Source of the DNA: Gemmatimonas sp.
Lineage (GTDB): Bacteria; Gemmatimonadota; Gemmatimonadetes; Gemmatimonadales; Gemmatimonadaceae
DNA length: 64,000 nucleotides
Direction of reading: 5' to 3'
Assembly: GCF_027531815.1 (NCBI RefSeq)
Contig: NZ_JAPZSK010000005.1
Span: 243,985-307,984, forward strand
A program made the translations under genes and the position numbers. Below the pieces are notes generated by a model. That model was not told the DNA's origin, did no database searches, and was given only the letters and a program-made list of their open reading frames with translations. Positions 8,844 through 18,042 of the stretch are shown in pieces. The stretch's first letter is position 1. Each line of letters begins with the position of its first letter.

Positions 8844-11156
8844 ATGCGTGTGACGACCGTCGGCGTGGTAGGCGCCGGCGCCATGGGGAGCGGCATCGCG
8901 GCACTGGCAGCGTCGGCCGGGTGCCGTGTCGTTTTGCTCGACATCCCCGGCGACCCGGACCCTGCGTCGCCCAATCGCAGTGCCCCCGCTCGCACCGGCT
9001 TGCAGAAGGCCATCAAGAGCAAGCCGGCCAGCTTCATGGATGCGGCGGCGGCCAGCCGCGTGCGCACCGGCAACACCGCCGATCACCTCGCGTGGCTCGC
9101 CGAGTGCGACTGGATCTGCGAGGCGATCATCGAGCAGCCCGCGCCCAAGCAGGAGCTTTTTGCGAAGATCGAGGCGCTCATGAAGCCCACGGCGATCATC
9201 TCGTCGAACACGTCGGGCATTCCCATGGCCGTCCTGCTCGAGGGTCGCGGCGAGCGATTCCGCCGACGCTTCCTCGGCACGCACTTCTTCAATCCGCCGC
9301 GGTACATGCATCTGCTCGAGGTGATCCCCACCCCCGAGACCGATCATGCCGTCATCGGGGCCATGCGCCGCTTTGCCGAGCGAACGCTCGGCAAGGGGAT
9401 CGTGCTTGCCAAGGACGTACCGGGCTTCATTGCCAACCGCCTCGGCGTGTTCGGCATGGTCGCTACCATGCGGCGCATGGAGCAGCACGGCCTCACCATT
9501 GACGAGGTGGACGGACTCACCGGGTCGCTCATCGGCCGGGCCCGCTCGGCCACCTTCCGCACCGGCGACCTGTCGGGACTCGATGTGCTGGCCCATGTCA
9601 CTCGCGGTATTGGCGCCACCACCGGCGAGGATTTCGCGCTCCCGGTATGGGTGCACGACGATCTCGTGGCCAAGGGCAAGCTGGGCGACAAGAGCGGCGG
9701 CGGTTTCTACCAGAAGACGAAGGCGGGCACGCTCACCTTCAACTGGAAGACAAAGGAGTATGTGCCACAGCAGCGGCTCGAAGGCGGTGACATCGGCGCG
9801 GCCATTCGTCTTCCGGTGGCACAGCGACTCCCCGCCATCAAGAGCATTCCCGGCGCGCAGGGCGCCTTCATTCGCGATCATGTCGTGGATGTGGCGCACT
9901 ACACGCTCACGCTCGCGTCGCAACTGGCCCATGACATCGTGGCGATTGATCGTGCCATGGAGTGGGGCTACGGGTGGGAGGCGGGTCCCTTTCAGGTCAT
10001 GGACGCGCTCGGTCTCGACTGGCTGCGCGAACAGTTCAAGGCCGAGGGACTCGAGATTCCCGAACTCCTCGATCTCGCGCGGGGCAGCTTCTATCGGCAG
10101 GGCGAGTACCTCACCTTCGACGGCAGCTACGAACCGATCCCCGGTATCCCGGGGCGCATCGCGCTGGCCGGCCTGGCCGCGAGCGGGCGCGTCCTCATGG
10201 ACAATGGTCTCTCGCGACTGCTCGATGTGGGCGATGGCGTGGCCTGCTTCGAGTTCCGCAGCAAGATGAACAGCCTCGGGCAGGGCGTGCTGGAAGGGTT
10301 GGAGCAGTCGCTCAAGAAGGTCGAACAGCTTGGCTTCAACGGCATGATCATCGGCAACGAGGATGCGCGCGCCTTCAGTGTGGGCGCCGATCTGTCGCTC
10401 GTGTCGTTCGCCGTGGCGGCCGGGGCGTGGGACGATATTGAGGCGTCCATCCGTACCTTCCAGAACGCCACGATGAGCATTCGCAAGGCGCCGTTCCCGG
10501 TGGTGGTGGCTCCAGCCGGCATGACGCTCGGTGGTGGGGCGGAGTTCACGTTGCACGCCGACGCGGTGCAGGCGCACGCCGAGACGTATATGGGGCTGGT
10601 GGAAGTGGGCGTGGGGCTGCTGCCAGGTGGCGGCGGCACCAAGGAACTGCTCATGCGCTTCACGAGCGAACTGCAGCAGTATGAAGAACTCGACCTCTTC
10701 GCCGCCGTGAAGCGTGCCTTCAAGATCATCGCGTTCGCCACGACCAGCACCAGCGCCCACGACGCGAAGGCGCTGGGGTACCTGCGCGATCGCGATCGCA
10801 TTTCGATGAACCGCGACCACCAGATAGCCGACGCGAAGCAGCGCGTGCTCGATCTGGCACCGGGCTATCTGCCACCCACGGAGATGCGGGTGCGTGCGCT
10901 CGGTCGTGAAGGCATCGGCAATCTCGAGTACGCGCTGTGGGCCGCGAAGGAAGCGGGTCAGGCGAGTGCCCACGACGTGCGCGTGGGGCATGCCGTCGCC
11001 TATGTGCTCTGCGGTGGCGATGGGACACCGCGTGACGTGACGGAGCAGGACATTCTCGATCTCGAACGCGAGCAGTTCCTGTCACTCCTGGGCACCAAGG
11101 AGACGCAGGAGCGCATCGCCTACACCCTCAAGACCGGCAAGCCGCTGCGCAACTGA
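8844..11156 (+). CDS. fadN: FadN-type 3-hydroxyacyl-CoA dehydrogenase/enoyl-CoA hydratase
   Basis: A 770-residue bifunctional enzyme performing the hydration and NAD-dependent oxidation steps of fatty-acid beta-oxidation. The N-terminal Rossmann fold opens at once with VVGAGAMGSGIA (about 7-18), followed by the dehydrogenase core (SSNTSGIP, GTHFFNPPRYMHLLEV) and helical domains to about 400. The crotonase/hydratase domain lies at about 480-640 (AGMTLGGGAEF, GLLPGGGGTKE). This order, dehydrogenase first, is that of Bacillus FadN and the reverse of E. coli FadB. ATG 8844 is preceded by a GGAGAG ribosome site at 8831-8836; an upstream in-frame ATG at 8775 lacks one. The thiolase begins 18 bases downstream, forming a fad operon. 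Confidence 0.95.
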   Translation: MRVTTVGVVGAGAMGSGIAALAASAGCRVVLLDIPGDPDPASPNRSAPARTGLQKAIKSKPASFMDAAAASRVRTGNTADHLAWLAECDWICEAIIEQPAPKQELFAKIEALMKPTAIISSNTSGIPMAVLLEGRGERFRRRFLGTHFFNPPRYMHLLEVIPTPETDHAVIGAMRRFAERTLGKGIVLAKDVPGFIANRLGVFGMVATMRRMEQHGLTIDEVDGLTGSLIGRARSATFRTGDLSGLDVLAHVTRGIGATTGEDFALPVWVHDDLVAKGKLGDKSGGGFYQKTKAGTLTFNWKTKEYVPQQRLEGGDIGAAIRLPVAQRLPAIKSIPGAQGAFIRDHVVDVAHYTLTLASQLAHDIVAIDRAMEWGYGWEAGPFQVMDALGLDWLREQFKAEGLEIPELLDLARGSFYRQGEYLTFDGSYEPIPGIPGRIALAGLAASGRVLMDNGLSRLLDVGDGVACFEFRSKMNSLGQGVLEGLEQSLKKVEQLGFNGMIIGNEDARAFSVGADLSLVSFAVAAGAWDDIEASIRTFQNATMSIRKAPFPVVVAPAGMTLGGGAEFTLHADAVQAHAETYMGLVEVGVGLLPGGGGTKELLMRFTSELQQYEELDLFAAVKRAFKIIAFATTSTSAHDAKALGYLRDRDRISMNRDHQIADAKQRVLDLAPGYLPPTEMRVRALGREGIGNLEYALWAAKEAGQASAHDVRVGHAVAYVLCGGDGTPRDVTEQDILDLEREQFLSLLGTKETQERIAYTLKTGKPLRN

Positions 11157-11174
11157 GCGCGACAGGAGATGGAG

Positions 11175-12344
11175 ATGACCGAGGTCGTGATCGTCAGTGC
11201 CGCGCGCAGTGCGGTGGCCCGCGGCAAAGCCGATGGAGGACTCGCCGGAGTGCATCCGGTGGATCTGTCATCGGCCGTCATGAAGGCCGCCATTGATCGC
11301 GCCGGGGTGGACCCGACGGTGATCGAAGATGTGCAGTGGGGCTGCGCGATGCCGGAGGCAGCGCAGGGGCTCAACCATGCCCGGCTGGCCTGGCTCCGCG
11401 GCGGCTTGCCCGTGGAAACGTCGGCCGCCACGATCAACCGTTTCTGCTCATCGGGGTTGCAGTCGGTGGCGTATGCCGCACAGGCCATTATCGCCGGGCA
11501 AGGCGATGCCGTCATGGCGGGCGGCATCGAGATGATGTCGCAGGTGCCCATGAGTGGCTATAACGCCCGTCTGTCGCCGGCGATCACCGAGAGCTACATC
11601 GGCATGGGCTTCACGGCGGAGAACGTGGCAAAGCAGTGGGGCATCACGCGCGAGCAGCAGGATCGCTTCGCCTGTGACAGCCAGCAGAAGGCCGCCGCCG
11701 CCGTGGCGGCCGGTGTGTTCCGCGACGAGATCGTCCCCATTCACACGCAGCGGTACGCGTGGAAGGGAGCGGAGAAGGCGGTGACCGACGTGGTGTTCGA
11801 CACCGACGAATGTCCGCGTGCAGACACGACCATCGAGGGACTCGCGAAGCTGCGCCCGGCGTTCGTGCCCACCGGCACGGTAACGGCGGGCAACGCCAGT
11901 CCGTACTCCGACGGCGCGGCAGCCGTGCTGGTCATGCGCGCAGACACCGCAAAGGCACTCGGACTCACCCCGCTCGCCCGCTTCGTGAGTTTCGCCGTGG
12001 GCGGCGTGGATCCGGGCATCATGGGAGTGGGCCCCATCAAGGCCGTACCCAAGGCGCTCAAGCGCGCCGGTCTCTCCCTTCGCGACCTCAAGCTCATCGA
12101 GTTCAACGAGGCCTTTGCCGCCCAGGCACTCGCCGTCATCAAGGAGCTCGACCTGCCCACCGACATCATCAACGTGAACGGTGGCGCCATTGCCCTGGGG
12201 CATCCGCTGGGTGCCACTGGCGCCAAACTCACCACGCAGTTGGTGCACGAGCTGCGCCGGCGTGGCGGCGGCTATGGCATGGTGACCATGTGCATCGGCG
12301 GCGGCATGGGCGCGGCCGGCATCTTCGAGGTGTACGCGGGCTGA
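11175..12344 (+). CDS. fadA: acetyl-CoA C-acyltransferase (3-ketoacyl-CoA thiolase)
   Basis: A 389-residue thiolase that cleaves 3-ketoacyl-CoA in the last step of beta-oxidation. The nucleophilic cysteine is Cys91 in INRFCSSGLQSV. The conserved NEAFA, GGAIALGHPLG (His) and C-terminal CIGGGMG (second active-site Cys) motifs are all present, and the length is normal. ATG 11175 is preferred to ATG 11169 because the AGGAG ribosome site at 11164-11168 is 6 bases from the former and adjacent to the latter. It is co-transcribed with fadN and ends in front of a strong bidirectional terminator. Confidence 0.95.
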   Translation: MTEVVIVSAARSAVARGKADGGLAGVHPVDLSSAVMKAAIDRAGVDPTVIEDVQWGCAMPEAAQGLNHARLAWLRGGLPVETSAATINRFCSSGLQSVAYAAQAIIAGQGDAVMAGGIEMMSQVPMSGYNARLSPAITESYIGMGFTAENVAKQWGITREQQDRFACDSQQKAAAAVAAGVFRDEIVPIHTQRYAWKGAEKAVTDVVFDTDECPRADTTIEGLAKLRPAFVPTGTVTAGNASPYSDGAAAVLVMRADTAKALGLTPLARFVSFAVGGVDPGIMGVGPIKAVPKALKRAGLSLRDLKLIEFNEAFAAQALAVIKELDLPTDIINVNGGAIALGHPLGATGAKLTTQLVHELRRRGGGYGMVTMCIGGGMGAAGIFEVYAG

Positions 12345-12385
12345 GGTGCGAAGCTGGCGTTGTTCGCGTGGTCTATTTGCAACCC

Positions 12386-12428
12386 AAAACTCGAAACTCC
12401 CCGCGGTTCACGGGGAGTTTCGAGTTTT
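12386..12428. terminator. bidirectional terminator between fadA and the Asp-box gene
   Basis: An 18-base perfect inverted repeat (AAAACTCGAAACTCCCCG and its complement) surrounds a 7-base loop. It ends in TTTT on both strands, so it can stop transcription of fadA from the left and of the convergent Asp-box protein gene (stop at 12443) from the right. Confidence 0.92.
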
Positions 12429-12442
12429 GTGCTTCGGGGACC

Positions 12443-15400
12443 TTACATGGCCAGAGGCTTCTTGGCCGGCACCACCAGCTTGGGCAGGTCGAGCTTCTCC
12501 AGCATGGGGTTGAGTCGGGTGGCGGTGGCGCGAATCTGCGTATCGATCATCGTCATCACCACGTCGGCATCACGCCGCACCTCGCCAGTGTACTCCACCT
12601 GTCCGGGAATGACCGGCGTCAGCCCGGCATCGATGTTGGAGAGCAGTGCCGATGCGCGCTGCAGGGGCCGCGGGCCTTCCGAGTAGTATGGCGCCACGTC
12701 GGTGGCGGGGCGCGTGAGCTGCAGCCGAACCGAATCGAGCTTCCGCAGTTCCTCCTTCGTCGCGGCGACCAGCTCCCGCGCGGCGTCGGCACGCAGCGCA
12801 TTGGCCGTGTTCGACCGCTCCTGCGCCTGCACCGCAAAGGCGGCCAGCCCGCGTTCTGTCTCGATGAGGGTGTTCACCGTCGCAACAAGCCGTGTGGCCT
12901 GAGCGAACTGCAGCTTTACGTCGGCATCGGCAAAGGTGGCCGTCGGATCGAGCCGCACCGTGAGCGGCTGCTCCTGGCTCTGCCCGCCCACCGTGATGCG
13001 AACCGTGTAGCTCCCCGGCAGTACCTGCGCTCCCGGTACGCGCCCCCGGGCGCCATCCTCGTCGGCACTGTCGGCGGGTGTATCGCTCAACGCCAGCGAC
13101 GGGGCCATGCGCAGGTCCCACGTCGTGCGGTTGAAGCCGGCGGCCGTCGGTGGCTTGCGCAGCTGCCGAATGACCTGCCCGTCTTTCAGGATCTCCACCT
13201 TCACCGAGCTGTCGCTGCGCGCGAGCCAGTAGGTGATGAGAGCGCCGTACGCCGCGTTCTGTCCGCGGTACTGCTTGTGGCCGAAGTTGAGCGACTGATC
13301 GCCCAGATTGAATCGCGTGGCTACGCGCATGGGGAAGAGGTGCGCCGGCTTCGCCGCGATCGCGGCGGACATCTGCTGAATGGGCGACGCGTCGTCGAAC
13401 ACCCAGAGGGCCCGGCCGTGCGTGGCCACGATGAGGTCGTTCTCCCGCGGATGCACCAGCACTTCGTGCACCGCCACGTTGGGCAGGTTCTTGAGTGACA
13501 GCTTCATCCATTGGGTTCCGCCGGTCCAGCTGGCGAACAGGCCATACTCCGAACCGTAGTACAGCAGGTTCGGGTTTCTGGGATCTTCGCGAATCACCTG
13601 CGCGTAGGCGTTCACCGGCAGGTTGCCGGTGATGTTGCTCCACGTTCGCCCGAAGTCGGTGGTCTTGAACACATACGGCTTGAAGTCGTCGTTCATGTGC
13701 CGTTCGAAGGTCGCGTACGCCGTCCCGGCGGCGGTGCGCGACGCTTCGATACCGCTGATCACCGCGTCGGGCCCCATCCCCGGCACGTTGGGCGCGACGT
13801 TCGTCCACGTCTTTCCATCGTCCTGCGAGACCTGCAGGTTGCCGTCATCGGTGCCCGCCCACAGGACTCCCTTTCGGGCCGGGCTTTCGGCGAAGGAATA
13901 GATGGTGCCGTAGTACTCGGCCACCGTGTTTTCCTTGAGAATGGGGCCGCCGGCGTTCCCCTGCCGCGACTTGTCGTTCTTGCTCAGGTCTCCGCCCAGC
14001 GCCGTCCAGGTGCGCCCCCAGTCCGTGCTGCGGAAGAGCGTGCTGCCGCCAAAGTACACCACGCGCGGATCGTGCGGAGACGGCACGATGGGCGCGTTCC
14101 AGTTGAAGCGCACCGCATTGGAGTCGGCGGAATAGCCATCCATGCGCTTGGGCTGCGGCGACGCTTCGCGTACCTCGTAGCGCCCCAGATGCGTGGCCTG
14201 AATGCCACCGGCCTGATAGTCGCTCAGGAACCAGTCGGGATCATCGGGATGCGAGATGGCATAGTACCCGTCGCCGTACTGGATGAAGCGCCAGTCCCAG
14301 AGGAAAATGGCGCTCTTCCGCGTGCGGGTCGGGCCGGTCCACACGCCGTTGTCCTGCAGTCCGCCGGCCACATGGTAGAAGGGCTCGCGCATATCGTACG
14401 AGAGCTGGTAGAACTGCCCGAGCGGGAGATTGCCGAACCACTCCCAGCCACCGGCGCCGTCGTAGCTCACCTCGAGACCACCGTCGTCACCCATGAGCAA
14501 CCGCTTCGGGTTGAGCGGATCGATCCACAGCGCCTGATGATCGCCGTGAAAGTTGCCCGGCACGTTCGTGAAGGTGCGTCCGCCGTCGATGCTGTGCATG
14601 AACGACATGCCGAGGGTGTACACGTGATGCTCATTCTTCGGGTCCACACGCAGGTCGGCATAGTAGAAGCCACGGCCAATCGTGTTGGCGTTGCTGCTCA
14701 CCTTCTGCCAGCTCTCTCCGGCATCGTCGGAGCGGAACACGAACCCTTCTTTCGTTTCCATCACCGCGTACACCGTGCGCGGATTGCTCGGGGCCACCTT
14801 CACGCCAATGCGCCCCATGAGCGCTGGCAACCCCTTGGTGAGCTTCGTCCACGTCTTGCCCCCATCGACCGACTTGAACAGGCCACCCTTGTCGTCGCCC
14901 GAAGTGTGCGTCCACTGCTTGCGATCGAAGTACCACATGCCGGCGTACAGCACATTCGGGTTCTGCGGGTCGATATCGAGATCCGAGGCGCCGTGGCGAT
15001 CGCTCACGTACAGCGTGCGCTTCCACGTTTCGCCGCCGTCCTCCGACATGAACACCCCCCGCTCGGTACCGGGGCCGTACTCGGACCCCAGCGCCGCCGC
15101 GTACACCGTGCGCGGATTACGCGGATTGATGACCATGCGCGTGATGTGCCGGGAATCGGCGAGACCAAGCCACTTCCACGTCTTGCCGCCGTCGCTGCTC
15201 CGGTAGATCCCGTTGCCGAACGACACCGAGTTGCGCGGATTGCCCTCACCGGACCCCACGTACACGACGTCGGGGTTCCCCGGCTCGAGTACGATGTCTC
15301 CGATCGTCTGCACCGGCTGCTTGTCGAAGATCGGGGTCCAGGTGGTGCCCGCATTGCTGGACTTCCACACACCGCCCGAGGCACTGCCCACGTAGATCAG

Positions 15401-15613
15401 CGACGGATCGCCCGGTACGCCGACGACGGTCGCGATCCGGCCACTCATGTTGGCGGGACCGATGTTGCGATACGATAGCCCGAAGAAGGTGGAGTCGGGC
15501 ACTGCGCGCGGGGCGGGCGCCGCCTGACGGGCGGACTGCGCCCCGAGCGTGGCGCCCAAACTCACCGTGCACAACGGGGCGACCAGGGCGGCGAACAGGA
15601 GGGAACGAGGCAT
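12443..15613 (-). CDS. large secreted VPS10/sortilin-like Asp-box (BNR) repeat protein
   Basis: A 1056-residue exported protein. The signal peptide (MPRSLLFAALVAPLCTVSLG) begins at ATG 15613. About residues 40-700 form beta-propeller blades marked by many Asp-box motifs of the SxDGGxTW type (SSDGGKTWKW, SEDGGETWKR, SVDGGKTWTK, SQDDGKTWTN and others), as in sortilin/VPS10 and BNR glycosidase folds. A beta-sandwich-like region (about 820-900, GSYTVRITVGG) and a helical C-terminal region (about 920-1050) follow. Proteins of this architecture are common in Gemmatimonadota and Bacteroidota and are annotated as glycosyl hydrolases, but no catalytic residues can be assigned, so binding or scaffolding is equally likely. 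It is monocistronic and convergent with fadA. Confidence 0.85.
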   Translation of the reverse strand: MPRSLLFAALVAPLCTVSLGATLGAQSARQAAPAPRAVPDSTFFGLSYRNIGPANMSGRIATVVGVPGDPSLIYVGSASGGVWKSSNAGTTWTPIFDKQPVQTIGDIVLEPGNPDVVYVGSGEGNPRNSVSFGNGIYRSSDGGKTWKWLGLADSRHITRMVINPRNPRTVYAAALGSEYGPGTERGVFMSEDGGETWKRTLYVSDRHGASDLDIDPQNPNVLYAGMWYFDRKQWTHTSGDDKGGLFKSVDGGKTWTKLTKGLPALMGRIGVKVAPSNPRTVYAVMETKEGFVFRSDDAGESWQKVSSNANTIGRGFYYADLRVDPKNEHHVYTLGMSFMHSIDGGRTFTNVPGNFHGDHQALWIDPLNPKRLLMGDDGGLEVSYDGAGGWEWFGNLPLGQFYQLSYDMREPFYHVAGGLQDNGVWTGPTRTRKSAIFLWDWRFIQYGDGYYAISHPDDPDWFLSDYQAGGIQATHLGRYEVREASPQPKRMDGYSADSNAVRFNWNAPIVPSPHDPRVVYFGGSTLFRSTDWGRTWTALGGDLSKNDKSRQGNAGGPILKENTVAEYYGTIYSFAESPARKGVLWAGTDDGNLQVSQDDGKTWTNVAPNVPGMGPDAVISGIEASRTAAGTAYATFERHMNDDFKPYVFKTTDFGRTWSNITGNLPVNAYAQVIREDPRNPNLLYYGSEYGLFASWTGGTQWMKLSLKNLPNVAVHEVLVHPRENDLIVATHGRALWVFDDASPIQQMSAAIAAKPAHLFPMRVATRFNLGDQSLNFGHKQYRGQNAAYGALITYWLARSDSSVKVEILKDGQVIRQLRKPPTAAGFNRTTWDLRMAPSLALSDTPADSADEDGARGRVPGAQVLPGSYTVRITVGGQSQEQPLTVRLDPTATFADADVKLQFAQATRLVATVNTLIETERGLAAFAVQAQERSNTANALRADAARELVAATKEELRKLDSVRLQLTRPATDVAPYYSEGPRPLQRASALLSNIDAGLTPVIPGQVEYTGEVRRDADVVMTMIDTQIRATATRLNPMLEKLDLPKLVVPAKKPLAM

Positions 15614-15688
15614 GGGCGTTGACGGAAGAGAGGGAGGGGAACACACGATTCTGCCTTCCCGCGCCTTCCACCGCAATCACCGGCTGCG

Positions 15689-16768
15689 TCAGCGCCCCTC
15701 CAGCTCCTGCTCCGCCAGCGTGGCGAGGGCCTGCACGACGTCACCCAGCATCGCGAACCGTTGGTCGGTAGTGTGCCCCTGGCGGTAGCGCGCATAGATC
15801 TGCTGGGCAATCACGGCCACCTTGAATCGTCCGAAACAGAGTGCGAAGCGGGCGTTCACCACCGGCTCCCCCACGGCCTGCCCGTAGGCCTCGATGAGCT
15901 CACGACGCGTCAGACTGCCCGGCAGTGCCGTGACGCCAAGTCCGAGTGCCGCGAAGAGGGGGGGATCGCCCGCCTCCACCCAGTAGGCGAGGCTCGTGCC
16001 CAGGTCGAGCAGCGGATCGCCGATGGTGGCCATCTCCCAGTCGAGAATGGCACGTACGGTGGTGCCCTCGTCGTCGAGCACGAGATTGTCGATCTTGAAG
16101 TCGTTGTGCAACAGGGCGACGCGCTCACTGGCAGGTTGGTGTGCGGCCAGCCAGCTCGCGAGCCGATCCATGGCTGGCACGTCGTGCGTACGCGCCGCTG
16201 TCCAGCGGCGGGCCCACCCCTCCACCTGGCGCGCGACGTAGCCCTGCGGTCGCCCCAGCGACGCGAGGGCGCCGTGCACGGGTACCGTATGCAGCGCCGC
16301 CAGGGTCGTGGCGAACGCGTGCGACAGCTGCCGCATGCGCACCGCGAGCCCCTGCGCATCACGCGCCCAGGCGCGCGGTGGTGAGCCGCGAACAATGCGC
16401 CCCTCCACCAGCTCCATCACATAGAACGGCGCGCCAATAACGGCGGGGTCGGCGCAGCAGGCCCGCGGTGTCGGGACCGGAACACCGGTTCCCTGCAGCG
16501 CCTCCAGAATGCCGTATTCGCGCACCATGTCGTGTGCGACGCCACCCGCCACCCCGGGCGGCGGTCGCCGCAGGACCAGCGAGTGCGTGCGTCCGCCGCT
16601 GTCCACGTCCACCCGGTACGTGAGGTTGGAGAAACCCGCCGGAAACTGCTCCAGCGTGATCGTACTGGCACCGGACACGAGGGAAGGGAGTGCACCCGTC
16701 AGCCACCGGTGCAGTGTCGCCACCGGCAGCGCGCGGTCGTCGCGCGGCGGGATGGCCGCGTCACTCAC
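15689..16768 (-). CDS. aminoglycoside-phosphotransferase-fold kinase (ACAD10/11-type partner)
   Basis: A 359-residue protein of the APH/choline-kinase fold. It has the N-lobe FPAGFSNLTYRV loop, a nucleotide-binding Arg-rich strand, the catalytic Brenner motif LLHNDFKIDN (about 221-230) and the metal-binding ILDWEMATIGDPLLDL motif. Stand-alone members next to acyl-CoA dehydrogenases match the N-terminal kinase domain of animal ACAD10/ACAD11, which phosphorylates 4-hydroxyacyl-CoA. Here it lies 14 bases downstream of an acyl-CoA dehydrogenase of the ACAD11 type, so the same function is a reasonable inference. Translation starts at GTG 16768. Confidence 0.85.
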   Translation of the reverse strand: MSDAAIPPRDDRALPVATLHRWLTGALPSLVSGASTITLEQFPAGFSNLTYRVDVDSGGRTHSLVLRRPPPGVAGGVAHDMVREYGILEALQGTGVPVPTPRACCADPAVIGAPFYVMELVEGRIVRGSPPRAWARDAQGLAVRMRQLSHAFATTLAALHTVPVHGALASLGRPQGYVARQVEGWARRWTAARTHDVPAMDRLASWLAAHQPASERVALLHNDFKIDNLVLDDEGTTVRAILDWEMATIGDPLLDLGTSLAYWVEAGDPPLFAALGLGVTALPGSLTRRELIEAYGQAVGEPVVNARFALCFGRFKVAVIAQQIYARYRQGHTTDQRFAMLGDVVQALATLAEQELEGR

Positions 16769-16782
16769 GAGCGCAACCCGCG

Positions 16783-18042
16783 CTAAAGCGGTGCGGCCGG
16801 CATGCGCGGCGTGCGGCCCTGCGGGGCATACGCCCGCAGGGCCCGGCGTGCGATGACCGACTTGTGCACTTCGTCGGCGCCGTCGTAGATGCGCGCCGCA
16901 CGTTCATGGCGATACCACCAGGCCAGTGGCGTGTCGTCCGTGATGCCCAGCGCCCCGTGCACCTGAATGGCACGATCGAGCACCCGTTGCAGCGTATTGG
17001 CCACGAACACCTTGATGTACGCAATCTCCTCGCGCGCCGCTTCCTGACCGTGCGCGGCCATGCGGCGCGCGGCGTCGAGCACCATGAGCCGCGACGCATG
17101 AATGTCGATGCGGGACTCGGCGATCCAGAACTCCACCTGCTGCTTGCTGGCCAGCAGCTCGCCGGGCGCCAGCTCGCGAGAGGTCGCGTGACGGCACATG
17201 AGATCGAAGGCGCGCTCGCAGATGCCGATCCAGCGCATGCAGTGGTGAATGCGACCGGGCCCCAGCCGCTCCTGCGCGAGGGCGAAGCCATGCCCCTGCA
17301 GACCGATGAGCTGCTCCACCGGCACACGCACTTCCTCGAAGCGCAGCTCGGCATGACTCCCCCACCCGCCCCCCGATTCCCCCATCACCGAGATGTTGCG
17401 CACGCGGCGCACGCCGGGGCTCGGCAGCGGCACGATGATCTGGCTGGCGCGATAGTGCCGCCGCGTCTCGTCGGCGTCGGTCACCGCCATGACCACCGCG
17501 AAGGCCGCGCCGTCGGCGCTGCTGGTAAACCACTTGTGGCCGTTGATCACCCAGTGCGTCTCGTCGCGCACCGCCGTGGTGGACAGCACCACGGGATTCG
17601 ATCCGGCGTGCTCCGGCTCCGTCATCGCAAAGCAGCTGCGGATGTCGCCGCGCGCGAGCGGCTCCAGATACTCCCGCTTCTGCGCCTCCGTGCCGAAGGC
17701 CAGCAGCAGCTCCATGTTGCCCACATCGGGGGCCTGGCAGTTGCACACGTAGTGTCCGAACGGCGTCCACCCCAGCACTTCGCTCAGCTGCGCGAACGCC
17801 TCGAGTGGCATGCCGATACCGCCATACTCCGCCGGCAGGAACGGCGCCCACAATCCCAGGTCGCGCGCCCGCTCGCGCAGGGCGTTGAGGGTTGTCTCCG
17901 CGGTGTGCCAGGGCTGCGTGAGCATGGTCCCTTCGAGCGGGACAAGCTCCTCGCGTACGAATCGCCGCGCTGTCTCGAGCAGGTGGTCCTGCGTGGCCGC
18001 TGGCGTGAAGGGCAGGGCCGACAGTGAGGACAGTCCGTTCAT
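16783..18042 (-). CDS. acyl-CoA dehydrogenase (ACAD11-like)
   Basis: A 419-residue FAD enzyme catalysing alpha,beta-dehydrogenation of acyl-CoA. The N-terminal helical domain (about 10-130), the middle beta domain with the FAD-contacting CFAMTEPEHAGSNP motif (about 138-151) and WVINGHKWFTSSADGA, and the C-terminal helical bundle (about 250-405, with QVHGALGITDDTPLA and RIYDGADEVH) are all intact. Its start overlaps the SDR stop by four bases (ATGA), and an APH-fold kinase follows. Together they look like an operon for oxidation or salvage of unusual (for example hydroxylated) acyl-CoAs, feeding the fadN/fadA pair nearby. Confidence 0.92.
   Translation of the reverse strand: MNGLSSLSALPFTPAATQDHLLETARRFVREELVPLEGTMLTQPWHTAETTLNALRERARDLGLWAPFLPAEYGGIGMPLEAFAQLSEVLGWTPFGHYVCNCQAPDVGNMELLLAFGTEAQKREYLEPLARGDIRSCFAMTEPEHAGSNPVVLSTTAVRDETHWVINGHKWFTSSADGAAFAVVMAVTDADETRRHYRASQIIVPLPSPGVRRVRNISVMGESGGGWGSHAELRFEEVRVPVEQLIGLQGHGFALAQERLGPGRIHHCMRWIGICERAFDLMCRHATSRELAPGELLASKQQVEFWIAESRIDIHASRLMVLDAARRMAAHGQEAAREEIAYIKVFVANTLQRVLDRAIQVHGALGITDDTPLAWWYRHERAARIYDGADEVHKSVIARRALRAYAPQGRTPRMPAAPL

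Noticed and set aside
6738..10991. A 1417-codon leftward open frame covering the histidine kinase and the antisense of fadN
   Set aside because: Only the part from 8672 downward has kinase domains; the rest is a low-complexity, His/Arg-rich antisense shadow of the well-supported fadN gene, as is common in high-GC DNA.
13511..15478. A long rightward frame opposite the Asp-box protein
   Set aside because: No motifs, Arg/His/Val-rich shadow composition; the leftward frame has many clear Asp-boxes and a signal peptide.
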